DNA of 64,000 nucleotides from JAYSYM01 sp964543475 (GCA_964543475.1 CAZIYJ010000007.1:1-64000); one strand, 5' to 3'; positions 52,131 to 61,345 are shown, counted from the first letter of the stretch. Made by a program: numbers and translations. Notes: a model not told the origin generated them from the letters alone.

Positions 52131-53005
52131 AAACGTGGCTCCTTGCTTTCCGACCAAAAACTTTGACGGCTGCAATTGTTCCGGTTGTCGTCGCGACTGC
52201 ACTCGCGTTCGCTGATCACCAAACTGTAAAATACTGGGTCACTGCGTTTGCAGTTTTGAGTGCAACCTTTATTCAAATCGGAACTAATTTTATAAATGAT
52301 GCCATCGATTTTAAAAAGGGTGCAGATACCCACGAGCGTGTGGGTCCAAAGCGTGTCACCCAAAGTGGTTTGCTTTCTGAAAAGAAAGTAATGGTTGGCG
52401 GTTTCATTTGTTTTGCGTTTGCGACTGCGTTTGGCGTTCCGCTAGTTCTCGAGGGAGGACTACCGATTTTGATCATAGGTTTAATATCGCTTGCGATGGG
52501 CTACTGCTACACGGGCGGGCCATATCCGCTGGCTTACCGGGGACTTGGCGATTTTTTCGTTCTTATATTTTTTGGATTGGTTGCAGTTTGTGGAACTTAT
52601 TATCTTCATGCCGGAGTAGTTTCAAATTCCGCGGTGATCGCTGGTTTGCAAGTCGGCTTTCACGCGACTGTTTTAATTGCGATCAACAATCTTCGTGATG
52701 CGCCTCTTGATGCAAAGGTAAATAAGCGAACTCTAGCTGTTCGTTTGGGGCCAAAGGGTGCGCGAATTGAAATTGTTTTGCTCGTTGTTCTTCCTTTTCT
52801 AATGAATCTCTACTGGCTCATGAACGGATGGTATCTTCCGGCAGTGCTTACGCTCCTCGCGCTTCCGCTAGGAATTATGGTCATCAAGGGAATTTATCGG
52901 AATCAAGGTGGAGTTATTTTCAATCAATTCTTAGCGAAATCGGCCGCACTTCACTTGGTGTTTGGAATTTTGCTATCAATCGGACTGATTGTGAGTCGGC
53001 CATGA
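52127..53005 (+). CDS. menA: DHNA polyprenyltransferase MenA
   Basis: 292 residues, about nine membrane helices. Transfers the polyprenyl tail to DHNA at the membrane. UbiA-type prenyl diphosphate motif NFINDAIDFKKGAD and the second aspartate region NNLRDAPLDAKVNKRTLAVRLG are intact. A second UbiA gene exists in the same operon (56011). ATGA overlaps at both ends. Confidence 0.91.
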   Translation: MKTWLLAFRPKTLTAAIVPVVVATALAFADHQTVKYWVTAFAVLSATFIQIGTNFINDAIDFKKGADTHERVGPKRVTQSGLLSEKKVMVGGFICFAFATAFGVPLVLEGGLPILIIGLISLAMGYCYTGGPYPLAYRGLGDFFVLIFFGLVAVCGTYYLHAGVVSNSAVIAGLQVGFHATVLIAINNLRDAPLDAKVNKRTLAVRLGPKGARIEIVLLVVLPFLMNLYWLMNGWYLPAVLTLLALPLGIMVIKGIYRNQGGVIFNQFLAKSAALHLVFGILLSIGLIVSRP

Positions 53006-53964
53006 ATGAATACAGAAAAGTTTCTTATTCGCCTTATGAATTAAAGTTTAAGACTGGGCAAGTTCGCCACGGAGCCCTTTTACGTTTCGAATTTTCAGAA
53101 GGAGTTGGTTATGCCGATTGCCACCCCTGGACTGAATTCGGAGATCTGTCGCTCGGTGATCAACTAAAAAATCTTTCGGCTGGAATATTTACTGATCTCA
53201 CCAAGTGCTCACTTTCATGCGCGAAGATTGATCGAGACGGGCGAAACGCCAAAAGAAACTGCCTAAGTGACCTAGAAATTCCTCGAAGCCATTTCCTTGT
53301 TACGTCGCTTTCAAGTTTAAGCGAAGATCGCTTAAACGATCTGTGGAGTGATGGATTTCGTGAATTGAAATTGAAAGTTGGCCGCGACCCAATCAAAGAA
53401 GCTGATCTAATCAATAACCTATTTCAATCATCAAAGTTGTTTCAGCTTCGACTCGATTTTAACGGCCTAACAACTATTGACCAAACGCGAGCTTTTATTT
53501 CGAAGCTCGATGCAAAGATTTCTTCGCAAATTGAATTTATCGAAGATCCGATCGATGGCGAGGCAGGTGAGTGGTTCGAGCTTCAAGATGAGCTGGGGCA
53601 CACGCTCGCACGTGACTTGATGAATGTTCCAAATAGTGAAGCTCATTATTTTGTTCGAATCGCTAAGCCTGCGGTACAAGACGTTTTGCAACTAGTTCGC
53701 GAAGAGCCTCAAAGCGTAGAGTTAGTGGTGACTTCTTACATGGATCATCCGATCGGGCAGGCACACGCTGCATTCGCTGCCGCGATGCTACACAAAAAGA
53801 TTCCAGATCGCACCTTATTGCCGGGTTTGTTGCATCATCATGTCTACGAGCCAAATTCATTTTCAGAGTTACTGACTCATCGAAGTCCAGTCTTTAAACC
53901 CATCGATGGAACTGGATTCGGCTTTGATCAATTACTAGAAGGGCAAACATGGAAAGCCTTATAG
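53002..53964 (+). CDS. menC: o-succinylbenzoate synthase MenC
   Basis: 320 residues, enolase superfamily. Dehydrates SHCHC to o-succinylbenzoate. FRELKLKVGRD supplies the catalytic Lys, RLDFNG, FIEDPIDGE and RDLM the metal-binding acidic residues, and RIAKPAVQD the second Lys. The ATG at 53002 overlaps the menA stop; longer upstream frames fall inside menA. Confidence 0.88.
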   Translation: MNEYRKVSYSPYELKFKTGQVRHGALLRFEFSEGVGYADCHPWTEFGDLSLGDQLKNLSAGIFTDLTKCSLSCAKIDRDGRNAKRNCLSDLEIPRSHFLVTSLSSLSEDRLNDLWSDGFRELKLKVGRDPIKEADLINNLFQSSKLFQLRLDFNGLTTIDQTRAFISKLDAKISSQIEFIEDPIDGEAGEWFELQDELGHTLARDLMNVPNSEAHYFVRIAKPAVQDVLQLVREEPQSVELVVTSYMDHPIGQAHAAFAAAMLHKKIPDRTLLPGLLHHHVYEPNSFSELLTHRSPVFKPIDGTGFGFDQLLEGQTWKAL

Positions 53965-55076
53965 TAGATTGGCGAAGCGAAGAGAATTCACTTTTCCTCA
54001 ACCCAAGACTCGCACCTAGCTTGCGAGAAAAAGTGTTAAGCGCATGGGAAAAGGCCACGAAAAATTTATCTTCCCACATCGGCCTGCTTACTTCGGGAAG
54101 TTCGGGTTCAGCAAAGCTCGTTCTGCTTTCGAAGTCTGCATTGCTGGCCGCTGCAGAAGGAGCTAACTCGCATCTAGTTTCTGGTCGAAGCGACACTTGG
54201 CTTAAAACACTCCCTCACTTTCATGTCGGTGGATTAAGCATATATGCCCGAGCATATTTGTCGGGTGCTCGAGTTGTAAAACACGACGGTTGGGATCCGC
54301 AGGAAGTTTATGAATTAGCCGCGAGAGAGAAAGTGACTTTAATTTCTCTCGTACCAGCTCAGCTTTTTGACTTTGTCTCTCTTGGTTTATCGGCTCCTCC
54401 GACATTACGTGCCGCGATCATCGGCGGCGGAGCCTTGCAGCCAGAACTCTACAATCAAGCTCGCTCTCTCAGTTGGCCTGTTCTACCGAGTTACGGCTTA
54501 ACTGAGTGTGGTTCGCAAGTCGCAACTGCAGCACACGATTCTTACAATCGAAATGATTCGACGCTAAAGCTACTTCCGCATATCAATGCTCAAGTTTCTG
54601 AAGACGGAAAACTGATGTTGAAAAGCGAGGCTCTTTTAACTGCCTATGTAAATATTGAAACGGGAGAAGTGATTGACCCGAAGGTTGAAGGTTGGTTCAC
54701 AACAGAAGATGTCGGCACTTTAGAATCGAGACACCTCACCGTGAAGGGCCGCAGCCAAGACTTTTTAAAAATTGGCGGCGAGAGCGTCGACTTTGCAGCT
54801 CTCGAAAAAATCTTTTCGAACCTTTGGCAAGAACTTGGTTTCAAGGGTGATGCGGCTCTCCTGCCAGTACCTGATCATCGTTTAGGAGCGACGGTTGTTT
54901 TAATTGTCGACGGATTGCGATCGGATCAAGCGAATCTTCTGCAAGAAAAGTTTAATGGGCTGGTAATGCCTTACGAGCGTATTCGGCACACCTGCAATGT
55001 GCCCAAGATTCCTCGATCAGAACTAGGGAAGCTCTTGCGCTCAAAGGCGATCGAACTGTACTCTGAGCTCAGCTAA
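53949..55076 (+). CDS. menE: o-succinylbenzoyl-CoA ligase MenE
   Basis: 375 residues, short for this family (about 450-490), as in other small MenE proteins. Adenylate-forming enzyme: LLTSGSSGSAKLVLLSKSALL is the P-loop, then PHFHVGGLSIYAR, YGLTECGSQVATA, FTTEDVGT and the hinge and Lys region KGRSQDFLKIGGESV ... KIPRSELGKLLRSK. Overlaps menC by 16 bases and its stop touches the next start (TAATG). The next pathway enzyme, MenB, is not in the window. Confidence 0.9.
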   Translation: MESLIVDWRSEENSLFLNPRLAPSLREKVLSAWEKATKNLSSHIGLLTSGSSGSAKLVLLSKSALLAAAEGANSHLVSGRSDTWLKTLPHFHVGGLSIYARAYLSGARVVKHDGWDPQEVYELAAREKVTLISLVPAQLFDFVSLGLSAPPTLRAAIIGGGALQPELYNQARSLSWPVLPSYGLTECGSQVATAAHDSYNRNDSTLKLLPHINAQVSEDGKLMLKSEALLTAYVNIETGEVIDPKVEGWFTTEDVGTLESRHLTVKGRSQDFLKIGGESVDFAALEKIFSNLWQELGFKGDAALLPVPDHRLGATVVLIVDGLRSDQANLLQEKFNGLVMPYERIRHTCNVPKIPRSELGKLLRSKAIELYSELS

Positions 55077-56014
55077 TGAAAAACGTTAAAATCTTTGATT
55101 CAAAAGACTTTCCGACCTATTTGCCGCGCCTAAATGCGCTGTATGATGATTTATTTACCGGCGGTAAAGGATTTCGCGCAAAGCTCGTTGATCGCGTGAC
55201 GGGTCACTTAAAAGTTCCTGACCGCACGGTCTTACTACTTCAACAGACGATCGAATTTATTCATAATGCTTCACTCCTTCATGATGACTTAGTTGATCGA
55301 TCAACTCTTCGAAGAAACAAGCCCGCAGCTTGGCTTAAGTATACGCCTGAGTATGCCGTCCTTGCGGGTGACTATCTTTTGGCGCGAGTGATGGTCAACT
55401 TATCAAGCTTCGGTAATTTACGACTGATCCAATACACGGCAGAAGTGATTTCTGACTTGCTTGAGGGAGAATGGATCCAAGACTCACTCGTGCGCGATTG
55501 GAACATTACACTTTCACAGCTCGATCGAGTTCATAATCTTAAAACAGGCTCACTTTTTAAGTGGTGTCTAAAAGCTCCGTTCATTGCTTTAGATCGAAAC
55601 GGAAAAGAAGAACAAGATCTATTAGATGAACTCGGAAGTCTTCTTGGTCTTCTGTTTCAGAGAAGCGATGACCTTCTTGATTTCGACATTCGAAACGACG
55701 AAGGCAAAGCCGTACTTGGTGATCTTAAATCAGGTTACCTAAATTCAGTTTCGGTATTTTTGCTCGAGGGAGTATCTGCAGAACAAAAAGCCGGATTTCT
55801 GAAGGCGCAAACGCTCGCAGAAGTAGAAGCGGCTCTTGGGTCAGAATACTATCAGCGACGCTTGAAAGAATTTGACCAGATGAATGAAGCTGTTCTTGAT
55901 TTGTATTCGCATCAAGTTGAGCGCTTAAAGAAGTATCTCAAGCCTGGCGAAGAGGGTTTGATCGCTGATCTTATGCCACTCTCAAAGCTTCTCTACTGGA
56001 GACGTAAGTCTTGA
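55076..56014 (+). CDS. polyprenyl diphosphate synthase
   Basis: 312 residues. Builds the isoprenoid tail, probably for menaquinone. First aspartate-rich motif HDDLVD (Asp70, Asp71, Asp74) with the following RSTLRRNKPAAW, and second motif RSDDLLDFD. A heptaprenyl- or octaprenyl-type enzyme by context; chain length cannot be read. Start ATG shares a base with the menE stop. Confidence 0.9.
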   Translation: MKNVKIFDSKDFPTYLPRLNALYDDLFTGGKGFRAKLVDRVTGHLKVPDRTVLLLQQTIEFIHNASLLHDDLVDRSTLRRNKPAAWLKYTPEYAVLAGDYLLARVMVNLSSFGNLRLIQYTAEVISDLLEGEWIQDSLVRDWNITLSQLDRVHNLKTGSLFKWCLKAPFIALDRNGKEEQDLLDELGSLLGLLFQRSDDLLDFDIRNDEGKAVLGDLKSGYLNSVSVFLLEGVSAEQKAGFLKAQTLAEVEAALGSEYYQRRLKEFDQMNEAVLDLYSHQVERLKKYLKPGEEGLIADLMPLSKLLYWRRKS

Positions 56015-57075
56015 GTCGATGGATTACACTGTCGCGAAGCCAGCCCGAGTTTAAGTCGTATTTAGAAGGAACATTCTCCTCTGATCACGTAGCAGTACCC
56101 ACGCGAACGTTAAATGCTCTGACCTCAAATGAAGAAGTCACCTTTGAAATCATTCCTGCCAATGAAGTGAAAAGACCAAATTGGTTTTTCGTGACCCTCA
56201 GGCTGTTTCGTCCGCTCACTTTAACTTTGTCGTTGAGTCCTGCAATTGTTTCGCTGGCCTACTTAAATTCGGCGGCAGTTCCTTTTTCTGTCGATCTTGC
56301 AATAACAACTTTACTCGGGACAATTCTCTTTCATGGGGCACTCAATTATTTGAACGATTATTTCGATCATGTAAAAGGTGAGGACCGCGTGAGTCCGAAC
56401 GGTGGAAGTCGCGCTATTCAAAAGGGTTGGGTTCGGGCAGTGACAGTCAAACGTGTCGGATTTGTTTTATTGTCTGTTGCAGTTGCGCTTGGACTTCCAG
56501 CTTTAATTCTTCACCCAAGCTTGGTCATTCTTATTGCGATTATGGCGCTCATTGCTGGCGTTGAGTTTTCTTCGAAACAATTGGGCCTTAAGCATAGAGG
56601 GTACGGAGAAATTTTACTTTTTCTTCTCTCTGGCCCCTTGGTGAGCGTTGGCTTTAGCTGGGCTGTTGCGCCACTCGCGACTCCAGTGAATTGGGGACCG
56701 ATCATCTTAATTGGTAGTGTGTTCGGTGTTGCGACTGTCTACGTTTACCATTTAAAGAATATCGAAGACATTTTCATCGACTCACAATCAGGCGTGCGCA
56801 CTCTAGCGGTGTCTCAAGGTTTCGACCGGGCAAAGAAATTTCTTTGGGTGCTCGGCGCTTCAATCCTTGTTGCCTTCACAGCGCTCGGAGCCTCAACCGA
56901 GCGGCCAGTTATTGTTTTTGCGTTCGCTGTACTTCTTGGCTTAAATATTTTCAGAGTGAATTGGCAAGTAAGTAAAATTGCATCACCACTTTCTAGTGAG
57001 ATTCAACAGGTCCGCCTTCTTGGAATTCGGCTTCACTGGCTGATTCTGGCGTTGCTTCTGGTGGCGATCGTATGA
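56011..57075 (+). CDS. second UbiA-family prenyltransferase
   Basis: 354 residues. About 65 N-terminal residues are soluble and unlike the family, then nine membrane helices with the prenyl-diphosphate motif NYLNDYFDHVKGEDRVSPNGGSR and second motif HLKNIEDIFIDSQSGVRTLAV. TTG start overlaps the polyprenyl synthase stop (TTGA). Paralogue of menA in the same operon; it may prenylate another aromatic or act on a menaquinone variant. Function open. Confidence 0.83.
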   Translation: MSRWITLSRSQPEFKSYLEGTFSSDHVAVPTRTLNALTSNEEVTFEIIPANEVKRPNWFFVTLRLFRPLTLTLSLSPAIVSLAYLNSAAVPFSVDLAITTLLGTILFHGALNYLNDYFDHVKGEDRVSPNGGSRAIQKGWVRAVTVKRVGFVLLSVAVALGLPALILHPSLVILIAIMALIAGVEFSSKQLGLKHRGYGEILLFLLSGPLVSVGFSWAVAPLATPVNWGPIILIGSVFGVATVYVYHLKNIEDIFIDSQSGVRTLAVSQGFDRAKKFLWVLGASILVAFTALGASTERPVIVFAFAVLLGLNIFRVNWQVSKIASPLSSEIQQVRLLGIRLHWLILALLLVAIV

Positions 57076-57707
57076 GTGAGCTGATCTTAGAGTTTGTCGA
57101 TGATCGCTGGCAATTACGTGACCCTGATCAGCCAAAAGTTCACCCGGTTAGTGTTGATTTTCTCTCGACCGATGTGCAAAGGCGAATGAAAGAACCCAAA
57201 GGTGGGCAACTTCTTTATCGCGCAGTGCAAGCTCCAGAAGTAAAAACAGTGCTCGACGCCACCGCTGGTCTTGGCGGAGACTCCATTCAATTGGCCTCGT
57301 GGGGTTTTGAAGTCATCGCGTGCGAGCGAAACGAGAAAGTGTTTAAACTTCTCGAAGATGGCCTACGACGTTTCAAAGATAAAAATGCAGGCGATAGTTT
57401 AAAAGTATTTAATATTGATGCTCGAACAAAGATGAAAGAAGTGAAACCTGACGTCGTTTATCTTGATCCGATGTACCCCGACTTAAAATCGTCGGCTCTT
57501 CCTAAAAAAGAAATGCAGCTACTAAGAAAGCTCTTTGGTGATATCGATCCCGAAAATGAAACCACTGAACTTTTAAATGAGGCTCTTAAGTGGGCTAAAT
57601 TGCGAGTTGTGCTCAAGCGTCCGCCAGCAGCCCCGCAAATTGGTAAGCCTTCGCACTCTCTTGAAGGCAAGGCTGTGCGGTTCGATATCTACGTCACTAA
57701 AAATTAA
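57072..57707 (+). CDS. rsmJ: 16S rRNA guanine-N2 methyltransferase RsmJ
   Basis: 211 residues. Methylates G1516 of 16S rRNA in the E. coli enzyme. SAM motif VLDATAGLGGDSIQLASWG, then VACERNE and the catalytic YLDPMYPDLKSSALPKKEMQLLRKLFGD, closely matching the family. ATGA overlap with the UbiA gene; ends in a TTAA shared with the convergent SirB1-like gene. Last gene of the men operon. Confidence 0.9.
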   Translation: MSELILEFVDDRWQLRDPDQPKVHPVSVDFLSTDVQRRMKEPKGGQLLYRAVQAPEVKTVLDATAGLGGDSIQLASWGFEVIACERNEKVFKLLEDGLRRFKDKNAGDSLKVFNIDARTKMKEVKPDVVYLDPMYPDLKSSALPKKEMQLLRKLFGDIDPENETTELLNEALKWAKLRVVLKRPPAAPQIGKPSHSLEGKAVRFDIYVTKN

Positions 57708-58537
57708 TTTAAAACTGGCTCTGCAATTTTAGGCGCAAGCTTGCGGCCTAAGTCTTCGAATAAAACTACAAGCTCTCTGGGGGCAGCGCCACGATCGGCG
57801 AAAGAAAAATATCTTTTCAGATCAGCAAATGCATTACGATAATGGCCAAGTTGATTAAGTAAAACAGCGCGTTCGCCAATGACGATCATGTTCGATGGTT
57901 GATACTCGAGTATCCAGTTTTGAACCATCAGCAATGGCTCAACGTTACTTCGATCTTGGTAGGCAGACTTCAACACCATCAAGTACTCAACAACGAAGTG
58001 ATCAGCGCCTACGCTCTCGCAAAGTGTCGACACTTCGGTTTTCGTTTGAGCACGAGATTGCAAAGTTTTAAGAAGTTCGTCGCTAGTTAGACTTTGTCCA
58101 CGACGGCTGAAATCAACAAATTTAGAGAGTCCGCTTTCGACATGCTTTAAGTAGCAATTGGGTTGAAGATCGACGAACTCGAATTTCAAACCAATTTGCT
58201 CACCAAGAAATCGATAGACCATCGCCAAAGTTCGTGAAGCTCCGATACGGGTATTGAGAACCCGATTAAGCAAGTGAAGCGAAAGCGGGTCGTGGAAGCT
58301 TGGCTCATTTGGAACTGCAAATTCTTTGAGATCAAAGAAGAAGTGATTAAGAGTTTCAAACCTTTGAGGAGTCGAGTGGGTAGATTCGATCAAGGCAGTG
58401 AGTTCATAGCCCAAGAATTGAAGTCGACGCATGACGGAGCTCGCTTTAACGTCTGGCTCAACGCGCGTGCAAATCTCACAAATCTCATTAATGAGTTGAT
58501 CCACCCCAGTCCCTCCAAGGACTTCTTCCCAATTCAA
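57704..58537 (-). CDS. SirB1/transglutaminase-like protein with TPR-like tail
   Basis: 277 residues. The middle (about 85-140) matches SirB1-type transglutaminase-like proteins: HLLNRVLNTRIGASRTLAMVYRFLGEQIGLKFEFVDLQPNCYLKH. The C-terminal part (WILEYQPSNMIVIGERAVLLNQLGHYRNAFADLKRY) looks like TPR repeats. The catalytic Cys of true transglutaminases is not clear. Function unknown. Convergent with rsmJ. Confidence 0.72.
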   Translation of the reverse strand: MNWEEVLGGTGVDQLINEICEICTRVEPDVKASSVMRRLQFLGYELTALIESTHSTPQRFETLNHFFFDLKEFAVPNEPSFHDPLSLHLLNRVLNTRIGASRTLAMVYRFLGEQIGLKFEFVDLQPNCYLKHVESGLSKFVDFSRRGQSLTSDELLKTLQSRAQTKTEVSTLCESVGADHFVVEYLMVLKSAYQDRSNVEPLLMVQNWILEYQPSNMIVIGERAVLLNQLGHYRNAFADLKRYFSFADRGAAPRELVVLFEDLGRKLAPKIAEPVLN

Positions 58538-58636
58538 AGCGCGGATTGCAAGCTTGGAGACTAACGAATAGATGCCGCGCAGCAGAAAACTCGCCTTGTC
58601 TCGTCTCCTATTGCTCCCTACACTTAGGGCTCATTT

Positions 58637-59530
58637 ATGGCAGACAAAATTTCACAGCTCGAAGAAAGAATAAAAGAACTTGAGGCGGAGCTCGCTGATC
58701 GCGATCGCGATTTGACGACTTTTCGTACAGAGCTGACGAAAGCCAACATTCAATTAGAAAAGTTCATTCGCCAAGTCGCTCAAGAATTAAAAATTGCCGG
58801 ACTTATTCAAAAAGCCCTAGTGCCGACAGAGTTTCCGAACATTCCTGGATTCGAGTTTAGTACGAAGTTTGTGCCGAGTCCGGTCTCTGGTGGCGACTAC
58901 TTTGATATTTTTGAGCACGAAGATAAATTTCGGTTTGGAATTGTTGTCGCTAACTCATCTGGCTACAGCATGTCGGCGTTGTTTCTAAGTGTGTTGCTAA
59001 AAATGACGGGACAACTCGAGGCTCGCAAAGGCACTCCTCCTGACCAGATCTTAGGCCTAATGGCTAAGGAACTGGTCCCCAACATTCAAAACAATGATCG
59101 AGCGAATGTGTTCTATGCGGTCATCGATCGTCGCGGCTTCGAGCTGTCATACAGTGGGGCGGGGCAAGTCATTGTGCTTTTGTACTCTTATGCTGACAAC
59201 AACTTGCGTCGGCTTGATGGAGTAACTGCTCCATTCGGTAAAGACTTCTCAGGGGAATTCACTTCGCAGACGGTGAGCCTCAATCCGCGCGATCGAGTCA
59301 TCTTGTGCACAGAGGGTGTTATTAAAGCTCTCAACGAGAAGGGCGAAGCTTTTGGCGAAGAGCGTCTTTATCGATCAGTACTTTCGGCTCCTCGTTTAGG
59401 AGTTCACGAACTTCGTAACGAGATCTTGTTCCAGGTCGAAAAATTTGTCGGAGAGAAAGATTTCCCTCAGGACCTGACGGTCGTTGTCACTGAAGTGAAA
59501 GACCGAGTCATTAAACTCGCAAAAACTTAA
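58637..59530 (+). CDS. SpoIIE/RsbU-like PP2C protein with altered metal site
   Basis: 297 residues. N-terminal coiled coil (about 5-50) and a SpoIIE/PP2C phosphatase domain (75-290). Motif 1 GGDYFDIF is intact (Asp87, Asp90). Motif 2, normally DVSGHG, reads ANSSGYS with Asn106 for Asp; motif 8, normally TDGV, reads TEGV with Glu226; motif 11 is PQDLT with one Asp. Metal-dependent phosphatase activity is therefore uncertain. May control an anti-anti-sigma type partner, but none is adjacent. Confidence 0.82.
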   Translation: MADKISQLEERIKELEAELADRDRDLTTFRTELTKANIQLEKFIRQVAQELKIAGLIQKALVPTEFPNIPGFEFSTKFVPSPVSGGDYFDIFEHEDKFRFGIVVANSSGYSMSALFLSVLLKMTGQLEARKGTPPDQILGLMAKELVPNIQNNDRANVFYAVIDRRGFELSYSGAGQVIVLLYSYADNNLRRLDGVTAPFGKDFSGEFTSQTVSLNPRDRVILCTEGVIKALNEKGEAFGEERLYRSVLSAPRLGVHELRNEILFQVEKFVGEKDFPQDLTVVVTEVKDRVIKLAKT

Positions 59531-59623
59531 GACCAGTAGTCGATAGATTGACCTTTCATGTTTGCAGGCCTTACAAGGCTTCTGCTACAACTGTAGTGTT
59601 GTCTCGATCGAAAGGAATTTTTC

Positions 59624-60766
59624 ATGGCTGAGCCAGTGCAAATTTACGAAGGTGCGGTTGATAAAGGTTTAGAGGGCGTGGTTGCTTGCTCAACCGGAAT
59701 TTCATTTATCGTTGATGCGACGTTAAATTATCGCGGCTACACAATCGAAGACTTAGCGGCGAATTCAACTTTCGAAGAAACTGTTTTCCTTCTTTGGAAC
59801 AATCGTCTTCCGAAAAAAGATGAACTCGCAAAGCTTCAAGCCGACCTTGGTAAAGAGATGGCTCTTGATGCTGAGTTGGTCAAAACTCTAAAAACTATTC
59901 CCGCAAAAGGCGTTCACCCAATGGCTTGGTTGCGAACAGCAACTAGCTTACTTGCTCACTGGGATAAAGAAGCGCAGGACATGTCAGCAGAAGCGAACAT
60001 GCGAAAAGCACTTCGCTTGACTGCGAAGATGGGAATGCTTGTTACAGCATTCGACCGCATTCGTAACGGCAAAGAAGTTATTCAGCCGAATCCAGCTAAA
60101 AGCATCGCCTGGAATTTCTTCTATACTTTGAACGGCACAGAGCCTGACGCTGAGATCGTAAAAATCTTTGATACTTGTTTAGTGCTTCACGCAGATCACG
60201 AACTCAACTGCTCAGCTTTCGCTGCCCGCGTAACATCATCTTCGTTAAGCGACATTTATTCTTCGATCGTGTCTGCAATTTCTGCTTTAAAAGGCCCACT
60301 TCACGGTGGAGCAAACGAGCAAGTGATGCACATGTTAAATGAGATCGGGACAATGGACAAAGCTCGCACTTGGGTTGAAGACGCTCTTCAAAACAAAGTG
60401 AAAGTGATGGGTTTTGGTCACCGCGTTTACAAGAATGGTGATCCGCGCGCAAAAATTCTTCGTCAGATGAGCCAGACGATCACTAAAAAAATCGGCAAGC
60501 CACATTTGTACGAAATGTCAGACTTGATCGACGAAACAATGCAGGGAAAAAAGAATTTACTACCGAACGTCGACTTCTACTCAGCGACTGTTTATTACAG
60601 CATGGGTGTTCCAATTGATTTGTTCACTCCCATCTTCGCTGCGTCTCGCGTAAGCGGATGGATCGCACATATCATGGAGCAGTGGACGAACAATCGTATC
60701 TATCGCCCACGTGGCCGCTGGACAGGTAAAGAGGGTTTGAACTGGGCTCCTGCAGATAAGCGCTAG
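59624..60766 (+). CDS. gltA: citrate synthase
   Basis: 380 residues, short type like archaeal and Gram-positive enzymes. Condenses oxaloacetate and acetyl-CoA. Catalytic His in LHADHELNCSAF, the GPLHGGANEQVM His and the Asp in the VDFYSATVYYSMGVP region are present, with GFGHRVYKNGDPRAKI and RPRGRWTG. AAAGGA lies before the ATG. The family also holds 2-methylcitrate synthases, which cannot be excluded from sequence alone. Confidence 0.92.
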   Translation: MAEPVQIYEGAVDKGLEGVVACSTGISFIVDATLNYRGYTIEDLAANSTFEETVFLLWNNRLPKKDELAKLQADLGKEMALDAELVKTLKTIPAKGVHPMAWLRTATSLLAHWDKEAQDMSAEANMRKALRLTAKMGMLVTAFDRIRNGKEVIQPNPAKSIAWNFFYTLNGTEPDAEIVKIFDTCLVLHADHELNCSAFAARVTSSSLSDIYSSIVSAISALKGPLHGGANEQVMHMLNEIGTMDKARTWVEDALQNKVKVMGFGHRVYKNGDPRAKILRQMSQTITKKIGKPHLYEMSDLIDETMQGKKNLLPNVDFYSATVYYSMGVPIDLFTPIFAASRVSGWIAHIMEQWTNNRIYRPRGRWTGKEGLNWAPADKR

Positions 60767-60823
60767 TTTACTTCTGCACACTCCATTACTTCTGATCCAA
60801 TTTTTACCTGAATGTTGCTGTGG

Positions 60824-61345
60824 TCAGGCTTTTAGAGGCAGCCACTTTAGGACTTCGGTAATCGTTTCATCGTCGACAATTGGGGTCGTGATGATTCCGT
60901 GAAAAACTGCTTGAAGGGCTGTGAGTTGTTGGCTTGTGAGATGAGGGAATAAATTCTTTAATCGTTGCTGGTATCGCCGATCGGTATCAGCAAGTTTCTT
61001 TTGAATATCTGATTTAGTGTTTGTCCACTTGATATAAAAAACTGTGAGCTCAGGCGTTTGCAAAAAAAGTTTACGGCTATACTTAATCGACTCAACTAAC
61101 TCGCCCTTTCGAACTTGATCGGTGCGGTTTGGGCTTAGGCCATAGAATTCAGACGCGATAATATCTAAACATGAATGCAAAATCTCTTTCTTGTTTCGAC
61201 CAAGATGGTAGTAAACCGAGGGTCGGCTCACCTGACAATTTCTAGCTAGTTCCGAGACTTTCCATTTCAAATGACCATGGCGAGACTCGAGCACAAACAC
61301 GTTACTTACGAGCTCTAGTAGCTTCTCATTCTCTATTTCAGTCAT
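60824..61345 (-). CDS. TetR/AcrR-family regulator
   Basis: 173 residues. N-terminal HTH (VSELARNCQVSRPSVYYHLGRNKKEIL) and a helical C-terminal ligand domain. ATG at 61345 chosen over a TTG six codons earlier. Divergent from the DUF4331 gene with 148 bp between, so it probably regulates that gene and itself. Inverse CTGAC/GTCAG near 61358-61380 could be part of an operator. Confidence 0.83.
   Translation of the reverse strand: MTEIENEKLLELVSNVFVLESRHGHLKWKVSELARNCQVSRPSVYYHLGRNKKEILHSCLDIIASEFYGLSPNRTDQVRKGELVESIKYSRKLFLQTPELTVFYIKWTNTKSDIQKKLADTDRRYQQRLKNLFPHLTSQQLTALQAVFHGIITTPIVDDETITEVLKWLPLKA

Noticed and set aside
52828..53001. Longer menC start inside menA
   Set aside because: Would overlap menA by about 175 bp; the ATG at 53002 forms ATGA with the menA stop and starts at the conserved domain.
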